A stretch of DNA of 64,000 bases from Ceratopteris richardii (taxonomy: Eukaryota > Streptophyta > Polypodiopsida > Polypodiales > Pteridaceae). Below, one piece after another: positions 40,050 through 53,525 of the stretch. Location: NCBI GenBank assembly GCA_020310875.1, contig CM035444.1, positions 112,521,795 through 112,585,794 of the forward strand, given 5' to 3'. The notes under the pieces were generated by a model. That model was not told the origin of the DNA. It made no database searches and worked only from the letters and a program-made list of their open reading frames with translations. The translations under genes and the position numbers were made by a program. Position 1 is the stretch's first letter, and the number at the start of each line of letters is the position of its first letter.

Positions 40050-42812
40050 CTATGGCATGAAATATTTGGACATATTAGTTTTGGAGCTCTCAAAAGTATC
40101 AAAGACAGAGGTATGGTTGAGAGTTTACCCTCATTCAAGCTACCAGATGATTCAGATATATGTGAAGGTTGTCTTGAAGGTAAGATGCATAAACTACCTT
40201 TCAAGAAACATGGTCATATTACAACTACCAGGAAATTGTAGATTATTCATTCAAATGTGACTGGACATATGAGAACAGAATCTACTCAGGGCTTCAGGTA
40301 TTTTGTTCTATTCATTGATGATTTTGCGAGATACTCATGGATCTATGGTCTTAAGTTGAAGTCAGAAGTCTTTCCTATGTTCAAGAAGTTTGTAGCTATG
40401 GTTGAAGATGAAAGTCAAGAAACTATCCAGATTCTCAGAAGTGATAGAGGTGGAGAATACTTGTTAAAAGAATTCCAGATATTTCTTGATGAAAAAGGTA
40501 TTACTCAACACCTTACTATTGTTTATACACCTCAACATAATGGTGTTGCAAAAAGAAAGAATAGAGTACTTGTTGAAATGATGCGGAGCATGATGGCATC
40601 CAAGAAGCTTTCATTGAAATTTTGGTTTGATGCAGTACATACAACTAACCACATTTTAAACAGGTCATCTACAAAAGCTTTAAAGGTAATCACAGCATAT
40701 GAAGCTTATTATGGTAGAAAACCGAATGTGAATTACTTCAGAGTTTTTGGATCACTTTCTTATGTACATGTTGAGAAAAAGGACCGAGGCAAACTAGATG
40801 TAAAGGCAAAGAAAGCTGTTTTTATTGGATATCCTGTTGAGAGTAAAGGATACAGGTTTTATGTTCCACAGACAGGTGAAGTTATTCTTTCACGTAATGC
40901 TTATATTGCTGAAAATAAGGTTTATGATAAAGAAGCAAAAATTCCAGAGTTCATTAGTGAAAATGACTATGGATTTTTTAGAAAGATTCTGGATGTAAAT
41001 GTTCAGCCATATCAGGAGGGAGTTAAAATTCCTAGGATTTAAGAAAAAGTTGAAGAAAGAGGAATTGCACAACCTTCTACAGATTCGGTTCTGCAAGAGA
41101 CTTTGATTCCAGAAATGGAAGAAGTTAGAGTTCCAAAAAGTCCTAGTACCTCGGGAGGACAAGTTCCAGAACCTGTGGAAGCTGAAAGTTCAGAAAGAGT
41201 TTCACCACTATTTAAGGATACACCTACTTGGTTATATCAGACTTGGAAAGATAGTGGTATAAAGACTTTTACTGGAAGAACAAGGAGTCAGACTAGACAA
41301 CAACAACAAGATCATATAAGAACAAGAAGTCACACTAGACATCAACAACAAAAAGATCATGTAAGTTTTGCTGAAGACTTTGAGATTCATGATATTTTGG
41401 CACTTATGACTGTTGAAGATGAACCTGCATGTGTTAAAGATGCACTTAAGATTCCTATTTGGAGAAAAGCTATGCAAGAAGAGATTGATTCTATTCATAA
41501 GAATCAAACTTGGGAGCTATGTGAGTTACCAACGTGAAAGAAGGCTATAGGTGTAAAATGGATCTTCAAAATCAAAAGGAAAGCAGATGGTACTATTGAT
41601 AGATACAAGGCCAGGTTGGTTGTCAAAGGATATGCACAACAAAAAGGTATTGATTATGATGAGACATTTGCTCCTATGTCTAGGATGACTATCAGTAGGT
41701 CAATACTGGCTCTAGCAGCACATTTTGATTGGCATATATATATCAACTTGACATTAAGACTGCTTTTCTTAATGGTGATTTACATGAGGATGTCTATATT
41801 CAGCAGTCAGAAGGTTTTGAAGAGACAGGTAAAGAACACTTAGTCTGTAATCTTATAAAAGCTTTGTATGGTTTTAAAACAGGCACCTAGAGCATGGTAT
41901 GAAAAGATACATACATATCTTTTATCCATTGGTTTCCATAACTGAGATGCAGCTCCAACTCTTTATGTTAAAGCTGAAATAGGTATGATGATTATAGCAA
42001 TCATTTACGTGGATGATATTATAGTCACAGGTCCCAGAGATGAAGATTTGCAGATGTTCAAAGAAGAATTGAAGCAAACATTTGATGTGAATGATTTAGA
42101 CATTTTACATTATTATCTTGGGATTCAGTTTCTGTTTCGAGATGAGTGTATCTATATGACACAATAGAAGTACATTGAGAAACTTTTGGAGAGGTTTTAG
42201 ATGGGTGATTCTAAACCTATGCAAACACCTATGGATCAAAACATGTCTTTACAAATGGTAGCAGATGCAGAGCCATTTGATGCTACTCTATATAGTCAAG
42301 CAGTTGGTTGCTTGATATATCTTTGTAATACACGTCCTGATATACAGTTTGCAATTTCTCAAGTATCAAGGTTCATGCAAAGTCTGACAGTGTTACATTG
42401 GAAAGCAGTAAAGCGGATCTTTTGATATTTGAAGGGAACTTCAAATTATGCTGTGATATTTTTGAAATCTAAACATTTTTGAAATCTAAACATTGATTTT
42501 CAGATTCTGATTGGGCAAGTGATAGAGACACAAGAAGAAGTACTAGTGGATTTTGTTTTTATCTTGGAGATTGTCTTATCGCATGGCTTTTGAAGAGACA
42601 ACCCACTATTGCCACTTCATCGTGTGAAGCGGAATATCGTGCAACATTTACATCTACTCTAGAGTCAGTTTGGTTGTAGAAGATTTTCAGTTATCTTGAT
42701 GTAAGAGTACATGAACCCATTCAGATATTTTCAGATAGCAAAAGTGCTATAACTATAGCAAATAATCCAGTGCATCATGCAAGGACAAAGCATATAGAGG
42801 TTCACATTCCAA
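40050..42812 (+). pseudogene. Ty1/copia C integrase, RT and RNase H (3' half)
   Basis: Resumes the copia C frame: LWHEIFGHISFGALKS (GAG-pre-integrase), then integrase (FVLFIDDFARYSW, SDRGGEYL, YTPQHNGVAKRKNRV), the hinge, and RT from about 41440 (YVDDIIVTG near 42010). RNase H follows (SDWASDRDTRRSTSG, SSCEAEYRAT, FSDSKSAITIANNP). Stops occur at 40239, 41040, 41535 and several places beyond, with frameshifts near 41745 and 41875. Homology ends at the RTKHIEVH motif (about 42810), where opposite-strand copia F sequence begins. Its PPT and 3' LTR are therefore missing. Confidence 0.9.
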
Positions 42813-45800
42813 CAGGCATGTCATTCTCCACTTCTCACACAAGAACACAAGCCAAACGTCTTCAAAAGATCTAGAATGTATTTTCTTTGCATCAAGTATA
42901 TACATTCTTCTTTGTATAGTACTTTAATCCCAAGGAAGTACCTCAAAATCCTTAAATCACAGATTTTTTAAACTCACATCCAAGCTTCCTCTTTATGTCC
43001 TTGATGTTGGCTTCATCATCCCTTGTAATGATCAAATCATCAACATATATACAAATGAAAAGAGTTTTGCTAACTTCCTTCTTCACAAAGAGTGATGGGT
43101 CCACATGACTCTGATTGTATCCATATTTTACCAAGTAGTCCACAAGCCTTTGGTTCCAAGCCCTTGGGGCTTGCTTAAGTCCGTAAAGAGACTTCTTAAG
43201 CTTGCATACATGACGTGGAAACCTCTCATCTTCAAAGCCTTGGGGCTACTCCATGAAGACTAGCTCTTCAAGCTCTCCATTTAGGAAAGCATTATTCACA
43301 TCCAACTAGTACATATTCCAAACTTTTGAGGCTGAAATTGCAATAAAAATTCTTATGGTGGACATCTTAGTGTTTGGAATGAATGTTTCCTCAAAGTCTC
43401 TGCCATAGGTTTGAGCAAAACCTTTGGCAACCAACCTTGCTTTATACCTAGATATGCTCCCATCTACATGCCTCTTTACCTAGTACACCCATTTAGTGCC
43501 AATGACTTTCATGCCCTTTGTTCTTGACACCACTGACCAAATATCATTTTCTAAAACTACTTTGAAGTCCTCCTACATGGCTTCAATCCATTCCCTATTA
43601 TTTTTTGCTTCTTCAAAAAAACTAGGTTCTTCACAAGCTATAACTTGACTCATGTAGACATACTGTCTTGCAATGAATGAATCATACGTTAACCTTTTAA
43701 TAGGGTATTTAACCCTATTGGATGACCTTACCTCACCATTAGGTGGTATGAATCTTGTCCTCCTTAGTTTAGATGCTTTCAATCCTAGAGTTTCTATTTT
43801 CTCCACATCTTCATCACTGTATCGATGGTCTTCATCATTTCTTTTTCCCTTTCCTTTGGTACTTCTCCCACTTGAATGAGATTCATTCCTTGTTCTTCAA
43901 TGCCAAGCTGATGTAATAATCTTCTTTGATGGTGTGCTTGAAGTGGTTGGACCAATCATCTCCATGTTTTGTTGTTGCTCTTTGAACTTTTTCTCGGCTT
44001 CATATGCACCATCAACCTATAACACATATTTGCTACCATATCAAGGTAGCAACTCAGCAAATGTTACATCCCTAGACACCTTAAGCTCTTTTGTGCAAGA
44101 TTTATAACATCTAAAACCCTTTTGCTCTCAAGAATATCCAAGAAATATATACCTATCTGCCTTGGGGTCTAACGTGTGTCTCAATTCTTTAGGTATGTGA
44201 ACATAACATGCACAATCAAATACTTTCAGATGTGAAAGGTTGGGTTTTTTTTACCACACCAAGCTTCATAAGGTGTAACTCCATGTACTCCTGAGGCTGG
44301 ACACCTATTCATAATGTATATGGCTATATTTGTTGCATCAGCCCAATAAGAATTAGGAACATTCATTTCATTTAACAAAGCTCTAGCCATTTCAGTTATA
44401 TATGTGTTCTTTCTCTCTTCCACATTATTTTGTTGAGGCGTATACCTACAAGGGAATTGCCTTTTGATGCCATGGTCATGTAGAAAATCTAAAAATTCAT
44501 TAAAAAAATATTATCCCCCTCCATCCGATATGAGGGTCTTTATATACTTGCCTGTCTCCTTTTTCACTATGTTTTTGAACCTCTTGAAGTGATAAAACAC
44601 CTCTAACTTTGGCTTCATGCAATGCATCCAAAAAAACCTTGAATGATAATCTACAAAATATCTGTTACCACCAATGGCTGGCTCCCTTGTAGGCCCCATA
44701 CATCTGTGTGTATGAGATTTAACACTTCATTGCTCACATGTGCTCCCTTCTTGAATGGCAACATGTGCTCCCTAATTGACAAGCATGGCACAAATGTTTC
44801 ATATTCTGATATGTAAGATTAGTTAGAACACTCACCAAGACCTTCCTTTCCATGTCCTTCATCCTTTTTAAGTCCTTATGTCCAATTCTTTTATGCCATA
44901 AGTTGATTTTTTCAATTTGTTTATTTTCAATTGACAAGTAGACTATGTGAGAGGTTGATGGCTTTACACCCATGCTAAAGAGCCTTCCTTGCTTCTTTCC
45001 TTTTAATATGAGCTTGTAGTCTACATGGGGTCTTCATCAAAACGTCTTGATCATTGAACCTCACCCCATAACCTCTTTCAACCATTTGACCTACTGAAGC
45101 CAAGTTCTTGGTGATGCTTGGCACATGCAACACATCCTTCAACACCTTGGAGCTTTGAGATCCATTCAATGCAATATATCCCACATGTGTACTCTTGTGC
45201 ACAATGTCATCCCCTATCTCTAGATTTCTTTGAGTGATGGGTGAGTGTAAGTTAAAGAAAACATCTCTATTGCAACTCATATGGTTGTTAAAACCACTGC
45301 CAATGTACCATGTAAAATCTGAGTTGACTCTTTCACTTGACCCATACATCATAAGCAAGTTCTCATTTTCTAAATTTTTTGAAGTATTAGCATAATCACC
45401 TTGGTTTCTTTTGTATCCTTGATTGCCTCCTCCTTTGGACCAACAATGTCTTGCACAATGGCCCAACTTTCCATAATTGTAGCATTCTTTATTGGATGCT
45501 TCTCTTCCATGTGATCTTCCTCCTCTTCCTTTACTCCTCCCTCTTCCTCTTGATCCATAGCTTTGGTTGGAGCCTTCTTGGTTGTTTTAGCTTGATTTTA
45601 ACCTTCCTCTCCCTTTGCCTTGGGAGTTTTTCCCATGCCTTTTGCATTTGCCTCTACTTGCATAGAAAGCTTGGGCTTGGCTACCCTTTGATTGTGAACC
45701 TCCTTGGTTCATCTCCTCGGTCACCATCAATGTGAATAATTGATAAATATTTGGTAGAGAATCCCTCACATAAACTGATGTTGTGAATGCTTTCCACCTT

Positions 45801-46437
45801 TCATCCTCTCTCAAGCCATTAAGAGTGTGTGCAACAAGATCATCATCTTTGATTGGGCTGCCAATTGAGCGTAGGGCATCTGCAAGCTCCTTAACCTTAA
45901 AATTTTTCTCATTTTTTCTTGGTGCTTTCCTAAAATTATTTAGCTCATTCTTGATATGAATCTTCCTTGCCTTGGTTGATGAAGAATAAAATCTCTCCAA
46001 GGTCTCCCAAACCTTCTTGAATGTTTCCACGTCTTGTATATGCCCTATCATGCTATTGCTTATGTGTTGGGATAGAATGAATATGACTCTCCTATCCCTT
46101 TCTATCCATTCATTAAGTGCCTTGAACTACCCGTGAAGTTGTGGATCATGTACATGAAGCATTGGCTCTCTGCAACTCACTAATCCCCACAACTTTTCCC
46201 ATAAGGTAGTTGCTAATCCTAAATTTCCATGGTTGAAAATTGCCTTTCTCTAACTTCTCTAGTGCATTGTATCGTTTGATAACATCTTCCTTGCTAACCT
46301 TCGACTAGTTGAGATCTCGATCAATGTCGCCCCCTTTTGATGTCTTCTTTCTTTGACCTCCTTGTCCTTCCATGAGATGTTTTGATCCCTTCAAGTCTTC
46401 CATATGATGTCCATGGATGTCTCCAAGACTCCAAAAT
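42813..46437 (-). pseudogene. Ty1/copia F gag-pol pseudogene
   Basis: Read right to left from its primer site at 46449: Gag (46.3-45.6 kb; LEKGNFQPWKFRISNYL, then HIQDVETFKKVWETLERFY) and a degraded zinc-knuckle region near 45450. Then come protease (WYIGSGFNNHMS, so the usual D-S-G is G-S-G), GAG-pre-integrase (LWHKRIGHKDLKRMKD near 44890), integrase (44.7-44.2 kb; VEERKNTYITEMARALLN) and RT (43.8-42.8 kb; YVDDLIITRDD near 43040). Stops and frameshifts are frequent. It ends inside late RT at the junction with copia C, so RNase H and the 3' LTR are absent. Confidence 0.88.
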
Positions 46438-46895
46438 GCTCTAATACCAGTGATGGGGATGATTCTAACACCCTAATGCAACAATGGAAGATCACTGTCC
46501 TCCACTAGGCCCACAAGCTATGATATATGCTCACTATTTTGAACTTTTCTCTGCACCTATACAGAGAGTTAAAATGATGGTTTGTAGAATGAAAGTAGAC
46601 TCCTATCTAAAAAGCTTTAAGTCATCCGAAATTCATATTCCAACTAGGACAACCATCCACTACAAAACATGCTACTTGTTTGCAATGCTCTCTGCCTATG
46701 TGCAAAGATATAGCTTCACAAACTTAGTGATTTCGCACAAATCAAGCCTACTCTTGAAGCATCAAGTGACTTTGATGATGACCAAAGACTCCAAGAAGGG
46801 AAACCAATTCTTGGAACTCCAAAGGCAAAGCCAAAGTGCAGGAGATGAGAGATGTGGCAAAATCCTCTCAATAAATTATAAGGAGGTCCACTACT
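46438..46895 (-). repeat. Primer site and partial 5' LTR of copia F
   Basis: In element sense TGGTATTAGAGC (46449-46438) is an initiator-Met primer site with one change. Next to it, plus-strand TGATGGGGATG at 46451 would be the LTR end (...CATCCCCATCA). About 445 bp of non-coding sequence follows before copia G begins. The outer LTR end is missing. Confidence 0.6.
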
Positions 46896-46899
46896 AGAA

Positions 46900-48300
46900 A
46901 ATGTATGGCTATGGTACTTCTTTAGTCACTAAGTATTCAATATACATAGCACACGACTCAAATTCTGAAAAACCACCTACATATGAAGAAGCTTGAATGG
47001 AGGAATGCCATGGAAGAAGAAATAGAAGCTTTGCAAGAAATTCAAACTTGGGAATTGGTACCCAAGAAACCATCTATGAAGGTCATTGGCTCAGGGTGGA
47101 TTTACAAGGTAAACAAGAATTCTGATGGCTCAATTAATAAGTACAAAGCAAGGCTTGTAGCCAAAGGCTTTGCACAGACCCAAGGTATTGATTATAAAAA
47201 GGCATTCTCACTTGTGGCAAAAATGCCTACAATTAGAGTACTTATGAGTGTTGCATCTTCCAAGAATTTGAAGATATGCCAAATGGATGTTAAAAATGCT
47301 TTCCTAAATGGAAAGATTTCAGAGGAGGTATATATGGCTCAACCTCCTTGGTTTGAAAATCAAACATACCTTGAAGATGTGTGTAGGTTGAGGAAACCCT
47401 TGTATGGCTTGAAGCAAGCTCCTAGAGCTTGGAATCATAGACTTGTCACTTACTTGCAAGATAAAGGTTTTATTGTAAGAAAGGTAGATTCTTCTTCGTT
47501 ATGAGGAATCATTTAGAGGTCATATACCTATGTGTATAGTGGATGATATAATGATTACAAGAAGTGATGTAGATGGAATCAGGAAGATCAAAGCTCGAAT
47601 GAAGGAGGAGTTCAAGATCAGTGATCTTGGCTTACTCACATACTTCCTATGTTTAGAAGTGGTACATACAGAGAAAGGTATGTTCCTCACTCAAAGGAAG
47701 TACATTGGAGATATGCTCACTAAGTTCAAGATGGAAAATACAAAGGTTGCAAGTACACCCATGGAGGTAAATCTAAAGTTAAGTGTTCGTGAAGGTGAGC
47801 TAATTGAAGATGTTACTAGCTATCAAAGTCTAGGTGGAAGCTTGAATCATGCTACTCTAACTAGAGTAGATATCTGCTATGGAGTAAGTGTGCTGAGTAA
47901 GTTCATGCACACCCAAGGGAAGCCTCACATGGAAGCAACCAAGAGAATCCTAAAGTATTTGAAGTGTACAATTAATGAAGGGTTGTACTATCCATATACA
48001 TCTGATATAGATGTTAAGCTCTTTTCTAACTTAGATTTAGGGTTGAACAATTCAACTCCACATATATTTGGAGACAATATTAGTTCATTAAAGCTTGCTA
48101 CTAACCCTTTCTATCATGCCAGGACTAAACATATAGAAGCTCACTATCATTATGTCATAGAGAAGATTATGAGTAAGGAGATACAACTCTCATGTGTCAA
48201 CTCATCAACAATCTAAAAATATGATGACAAAGGCATTGGATGGAAGCAAATTGAACAAATTCAAATCAATGATTGGATTACAAGAGATCTTGAAGGACTC
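46900..48300 (+). pseudogene. Ty1/copia G RT and RNase H fragment
   Basis: Starts mid-pol with YGYGTSLVTKYSIYIAHD, matching copia E at about 59520, and continues through RT (ELVPKKPSMKVIGSGWIYK, MDVKNAFLNGKISEEVYMA, LYGLKQAPRAW). The YVDD box is damaged (near 47535, VDDIMITR after a shift). RNase H follows, but its catalytic core is deleted: the sequence passes from FSNLDLG straight to LNNSTPHIFGDN, skipping about 57 codons present in copia E. An in-frame TGA is at about 46993, and a frameshift is near 47500. Gag, protease and integrase are absent. Confidence 0.88.
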
Positions 48301-48320
48301 AAGACTCAAGCATCTTAGGC

Positions 48321-49374
48321 TTGAGGGGGAGCTGTTGGTGCAGATAGCAAGCCTAAGTGCTTGCTTAATTATTAAGGACTAGACATTACCTCACATTAAG
48401 AACCACATATGAACACTTGCTTGTCAATTTGCTCATAGTTACTTTGGATAAATGTAAATATCAAAAGAAGATGGAATCTCATGGATTTAGGATATTCAAG
48501 CAACGACTTATTTGGTGAAGGAATCAAATCAATTATGTTCCTAAAGTGTAGGATCACTTTTAGGTGAGGGAAAATTCAAATTCAAACTCAAACTATGAGT
48601 ACAAATAGACATGTATTTAGTCATGGGATGATAGACCCATTCTAAGAGGCATTGAGCAACAACCTTGAGCATACATTTATCTCAGACTACCTATGTGTAG
48701 TTTGTGACACTTCCCTTGTATCATATCTTCATTAGCATATACATTTAGGTACAATTCTTCAAGTACATTTTTGTCTACTGTTTACTATTGCATCTTCATC
48801 ATTACAATGATCTTGTGGAATCCATTTCTTTGTATGTATTCACACATTTTTTATCCATTAACTTAGGATAGTTACATTACAATGTTTAGTGCTCACATGT
48901 CAATTTTCATCAGGTTTGGTTGAGCAAAACTTGAGATATGAAGTGAGGAAGGTGACTCTGTTTGCATACCTTCTAGATCCTGAAAAATCGGGATGACCCC
49001 GGTGACTTGTTAAACTCATTTCTCACTGTATCCTACAACTAAATTAATGAAATAACTTGCTTTAGTTATCTATAGACTCCAACTAGATGTGTGAAAAATC
49101 TCTCTAGTCCATTCATACCAAGTTGTGAGCTCTAAGCATAATACTGAGCACTTCTATTCCTAAAATACAAGGTTTCTTCACATTTCTTACATTTGCAAGT
49201 TATCTGTTTTGATACAAACATTTGGGAATGATGTTCCAAAGAACTTAGTGGTTCTAAATGCATTATTGTGAAGCTATAGGATTCTATAATGCATCCTTGG
49301 AGTTAGATTGGTAGATCTAAAGCAAATTTTGTGAAGCACCATCTCATCTCTCGAACCTATCTCTCCATCTCATC
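48321..49374 (+). repeat. Polypurine tract and 3' LTR of copia G
   Basis: TTGAGGGGGAGC (48321-48332) precedes TGTTGGTGCAG at 48333. The LTR resembles those of copia D and E, with a shared TCGGGATGACCCCGGTGACTTG-like block near 49000 (compare 53108). The end near 49374 (CTCCATCTCATCA) is inferred from D and E, which end CATCTCTTCACA and CATCTCTCTTCACA. The next 100 bases (49375-49475) are unassigned. Confidence 0.75.
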
Positions 49375-49475
49375 ATAGAAAATTCCTCAACTAGCTGCAA
49401 CAAAACAGGTAACTTGATCTCTTCATAGAGTATTAGCTAATGACATAGACACTATTCTAGACATTTCTTTGAATT

Positions 49476-49699
49476 TGTTGATATATTTAGGTAGTGATGT
49501 GTGTGAACACTCTAGGACCGTCGAGGCACCCTCTTTAGGAGGTCTTTTTTCCCCCGGCCTGTATATATGCCTATTGCCCTAATGGGCTACTTATCTTTGT
49601 ACATTCTCTAGTAATAAATTCAGTATTGTGTGTTGTGCTCCAAGCTTCTTCTCCTTCCTTGTGCTGTTCGCATGCTTCCGCAAACGTCTATCTCCAACA
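49476..49699 (+). repeat. 5' LTR of copia B2
   Basis: 224 bp, TGTTGATATATT...CTCCAACA, homologous to the B1 LTR at 12186. A TATATATG box lies near 49560. The initiator-Met primer site TGGTATCAGAGC follows at 49702-49713. Confidence 0.92.
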
Positions 49700-50054
49700 A
49701 TTGGTATCAGAGCAAGTCGTCACTTCATCTAGGGTGCCGTCGACACTCCTCCGGTCGCAGTCTCAGAATCACACGAATTTTGGTGAGCATACTGAGCATG
49801 TTTTCAAGATCAAAACAGCTTCATTCTGTGGTGCCAAAATCACAATCTGAGCTCGTTTCGGCCTCCTAATACACTATCACAGTGCTTGTGTAGGCTATTT
49901 CGTCTTTTTGTGCCAAAGGTATATACTAGTTTCTGTTCGCCAATATAAGCACCTCAAAGTCTTCTACAGGTCTAGTAGAATTTGTCTGGGTAGTTCTGTT
50001 CAACCTTTTGAGATACAATCAATTTTCTGCATCAAGGTATTTTAGTCACCAGCC

Positions 50055-52229
50055 ATGGCTGAAAGCAGTGATGTATTCCGTATGTTGGCTGTTGAGGATA
50101 AATTGGATGTTACCAACTACCCGTTATGGGCTTATATGATGCGACATGTCTTGGTTGCAAAAGGACTGTGGAACATTGTGCAGGGTGTCGAAAAACGTCC
50201 TATCATACCTGCAACTATTACAACTGTAGGTACTGAAGCTCATGCAGAAGGTGTTGAAGATGATGATATTCTGCATATTCTTGCTCGTGCTGTGGTTTTT
50301 GTTGCACCTACTATAGAGCAGATTTGCTAGGATGGTAGAGATGCCCATACACATGCATTGATAGGTTTGTCTGTCAAACGTGCCATTATTCCTCATGTTC
50401 TCTCTTGCAGAACAGCTAAGGATGCTTGGGATACACTTACCACATTGTACCAAGCTAGGAATGAGGCTCGTGGTTCTTACCTCCAAAAACAGTTGGAGAG
50501 TGAGCACATGAATGAAGGTGATTCTATGGACATTTTCCTAACAAAGATCAAAGACTTGAAGGAACAATTGATTTCTGCTGATGAGGTTATACTAGATAGC
50601 TCACTTGTGCAGACCGTTCTGAATGGTCTTCCTCATTCATATAAGAGTTTTGCTTCTACTCTTCAGTTGATGATGAAAGGCAATCCAAATGCCTTATCAT
50701 TTGAGGAGTTAGTCCCTCTTCTATTGCAGGAAGATCAATCCAGGCAGAACAGGTCCATTATGCGAGTTGCAGATCAAGCTTTCTTGGCTAGTCAGAAGGG
50801 CAAAGGAAAATGGAGCTCTTCAACTAGTAAGCAGAAATCTGCTAATTCTGCACATTTGAAGAAGGAAGATAAAGATGAGAAGAAATCAGAAAAGCAAAAA
50901 TTGTTTTGTAAGTACTATAAAGTGAATGATCATATCATAAAGAACTATCCAAAACTGGCTGCGAAAGAGGCAAAGAAGAAAGAGGCTAGAATGGTTGTTG
51001 CAGAGGCCTCTACACCAAATATAGTCTGCTAATCTTGTGCAGGAAGGAGAATGGGCGTTTACTACTATCTGTAGTTTTGACCCATCTTCTCATGAGCAAT
51101 GCATGTCTGCAGTAGACTCAGATGTTTGGTATTTTGACAGTGGGGCGACCAAACATATTACCTCGCAGCGTAGTCTCTTCTCTTCATTCGAGCCTGCCCC
51201 TATAGGGAATATTGTTACATGCCCCAACAACTCCTCTTATCCTATTATGAGAGTTGGTAAGATCATTTTGACTATTGCTGATGGTAGTTGTTTCACTTTG
51301 TCAGATGCTTTATTTGTGCTAGGGATCAAGAAGAGCCTGTTATCAGTTTCTGCATTAGCCAAGATTGGCTTGGTTGTGAAGTTTGTTGATGACAGGTGTA
51401 CAGTTCATGATCTATCAAATGGCGACATGATTATTGCTTCTGGCATTTTATGTCGTGGGTTGTATAAGCTCATTGACTATGAAAGATCTATAAGTGATTT
51501 GGCATGTGCAGTACATGATTCTCAAGCTATGTCAGATGCAAAGCTTTGGCATGCACGCTTTGGTCATCTGAATTTTGCTAGTTTGCTATGCCTGCAGAAA
51601 TCTGAAATGGTGTCCTCTTTGCCCAAACTTGAGGCACCTGGAAAACATGTTTATGAAGGCTGTATTTTGGTCAAAATGCAGCATTCCTCATTTCCAAAAG
51701 ATGGTTCAGTTCGGGCTACTCAGAAATTGCAGCTTGTACATAGTGATGTCTGTGGTCCTATGTAGACACCTTCTTTTGGAAATTATGTTTACTTCGTGAC
51801 TTTCATTGATGATTTTTCCAGGCATGCATGGGTATATCCATTGAAGGCAAGTCTGAAGTGTTCATGTGCTTCAAACAGTTTTTGGTTTTGGCTGAAAATC
51901 TGTCATCATGTAAAATGGACACCCTCCGTTCAGATCGAGGGGGGGAATATATGTCTTTTGATTTTAATGCATTTCTGGCTGAACGTGGGATAAAACACTA
52001 GTGTAAAATGCCGTATACACCTCAACAGAATGGAGTTGCTGAATGAAAGAACATGGCTCTCATGGAGATGGCGAGTTGTGTGGTCAAGAGTCAGGCTTTA
52101 CCACATAGTTTTTGGCTTGAGGCTGTCATGTATATAGCATATGTACTAAACAGGTGTCCTACTAAAGCGCTGCACTCTATCACTCCATATGAGGCTTGGC
52201 ATGATTGCAAGCCATCTGTTGCTAATCTG
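50055..52229 (+). pseudogene. Ty1/copia B2 gag, protease and integrase
   Basis: Gag starts at ATG 50055 (DKLDVTNYPLWAYMMRH) and runs to 51032 with one TAG at 50328. Near its end, LFCKYYKVNDHIIKNYP is a zinc knuckle with the second Cys lost. A small deletion relative to B1 shifts the frame before protease (VWYFDSGATKHIT near 51130). GAG-pre-integrase (KLWHARFGHLNFASLL) and integrase (FIDDFSRHAWVYPLK, LRSDRGGEYM, YTPQQNGVAE) follow, with stops at about 51763, 52000 and 52044. It is cut at 52229, after HDCKPSVANL, by the LTR of copia D. The RT half is not found on this strand. Confidence 0.88.
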
Positions 52230-53499
52230 TGTTGGAGCAAGTCTATGACAAGCCTAGGTATTGGCTTGAGTCCCACAAAGTCATAGAAGAAGCCTTAAAA
52301 TGAAGACTATGTAAAGTTTTGTGAACTACCTCTTGTAACTTTTGAAGACTTTACTTAATGTAAAAGTGAAAGAATCTTAAGTGGTTGAGTCCACTTGATC
52401 AAAAAGGGAAAGAGGAGCCACGAATTCGTGATTTGTGGTAGGTAGAGAATCAAATCAATCACTAATTGATTGGAGAGTGATTGAGGGAAGTTAGCCTCCC
52501 AAGCTCAACTATAAATAGATGGCAGTTTTAGTCGTGGTTAGAGAGATCTATGTGAAGACCTCCAAGAGCTGAGCTTTATGCCATATCAAGGTGTGATTCC
52601 AAGGCACACATATGTATCAGTAAGTCCATTGTATTGTACAAGCAATATACTTTCATTTTCATGATCATTTGAGTTCATCTTTCCATGTTCTTGTGAAGTG
52701 TACTACTCATTGCCATATCTCTCAGTTTTCTCAGTCAGATTGTAGAGTTGGTTTCTCTGAGCTTGGTGCATCATTTTCAGTGATTTAACTTGATAACGTT
52801 AGCTCTATAAGTTTACTATAGGATCACCAATTTTCATTTCATTTGGGTATTTCAATCTTCAGTTATGGTCAGTTGAAGTCACCCCTGTCTGTTCATTTTC
52901 ACTTCTCTATCAGGTACCCGACTTTTTACTCATCTTGTCAGAGCTGTTTCTCAGTGTATACTTACCCAAAGTCAATGCTTTAAAGATTTTTGCATTCAGC
53001 TTACTGTCTAGTATAATCATATAAATTTTCATAATCATTGGATTCCTAAATCTTGAGTTATGTTCATTTTTCTGCTCACTGGTCTCATTACTGTAGCAGC
53101 CCGTGAAAATCGGGATGATGTCATGACTTGTTAAACATCATTCTTAGTGTGTGGTTCATTATTTTTGATGAGATTACTCTTGAAAGTTAGATCTTTAAAT
53201 TAACTAGAGTTCGCCAAGAGGAATTAAGCTAATTGCTACTGTGCTCAGAGAATTATGCAAAACACTGGACAGGTGTATGAACCAAAATAGCAAGTTCTTC
53301 ACCTCTGAGCTAACTCCAACTTATCTGTTTTGATCTATCTTTTTGAGAGTGATCCTCCAAGGTACATAGGGTGTCTAATACATCCATTGGCAAGCTAAAA
53401 GGGCCCACCATATACTACTGGAGTTCATTTGGTTGGTGTAGAGCAAGGATTTTGCAACACCTCTTCATCTTCAAGCACATACCTATCCATCTCTTCACA
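52230..53499 (+). repeat. 5' LTR of copia D
   Basis: 1,270 bp, TGTTGGAGCAAG...CATCTCTTCACA, with TATAAATAG at 52510. It sits inside the copia B2 integrase; the bases before it are ATCTG (52225-52229). The matching right-hand duplication is lost because copia D is truncated. Confidence 0.85.
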
Positions 53500-53500
53500 G

Positions 53501-53512
53501 TGGTATCAGAGC
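53501..53512 (+). other. Primer-binding site, initiator tRNA-Met
   Basis: TGGTATCAGAGC, one base after the copia D LTR. Confidence 0.95.
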
Positions 53513-53525
53513 AAGGTTGGACAAC

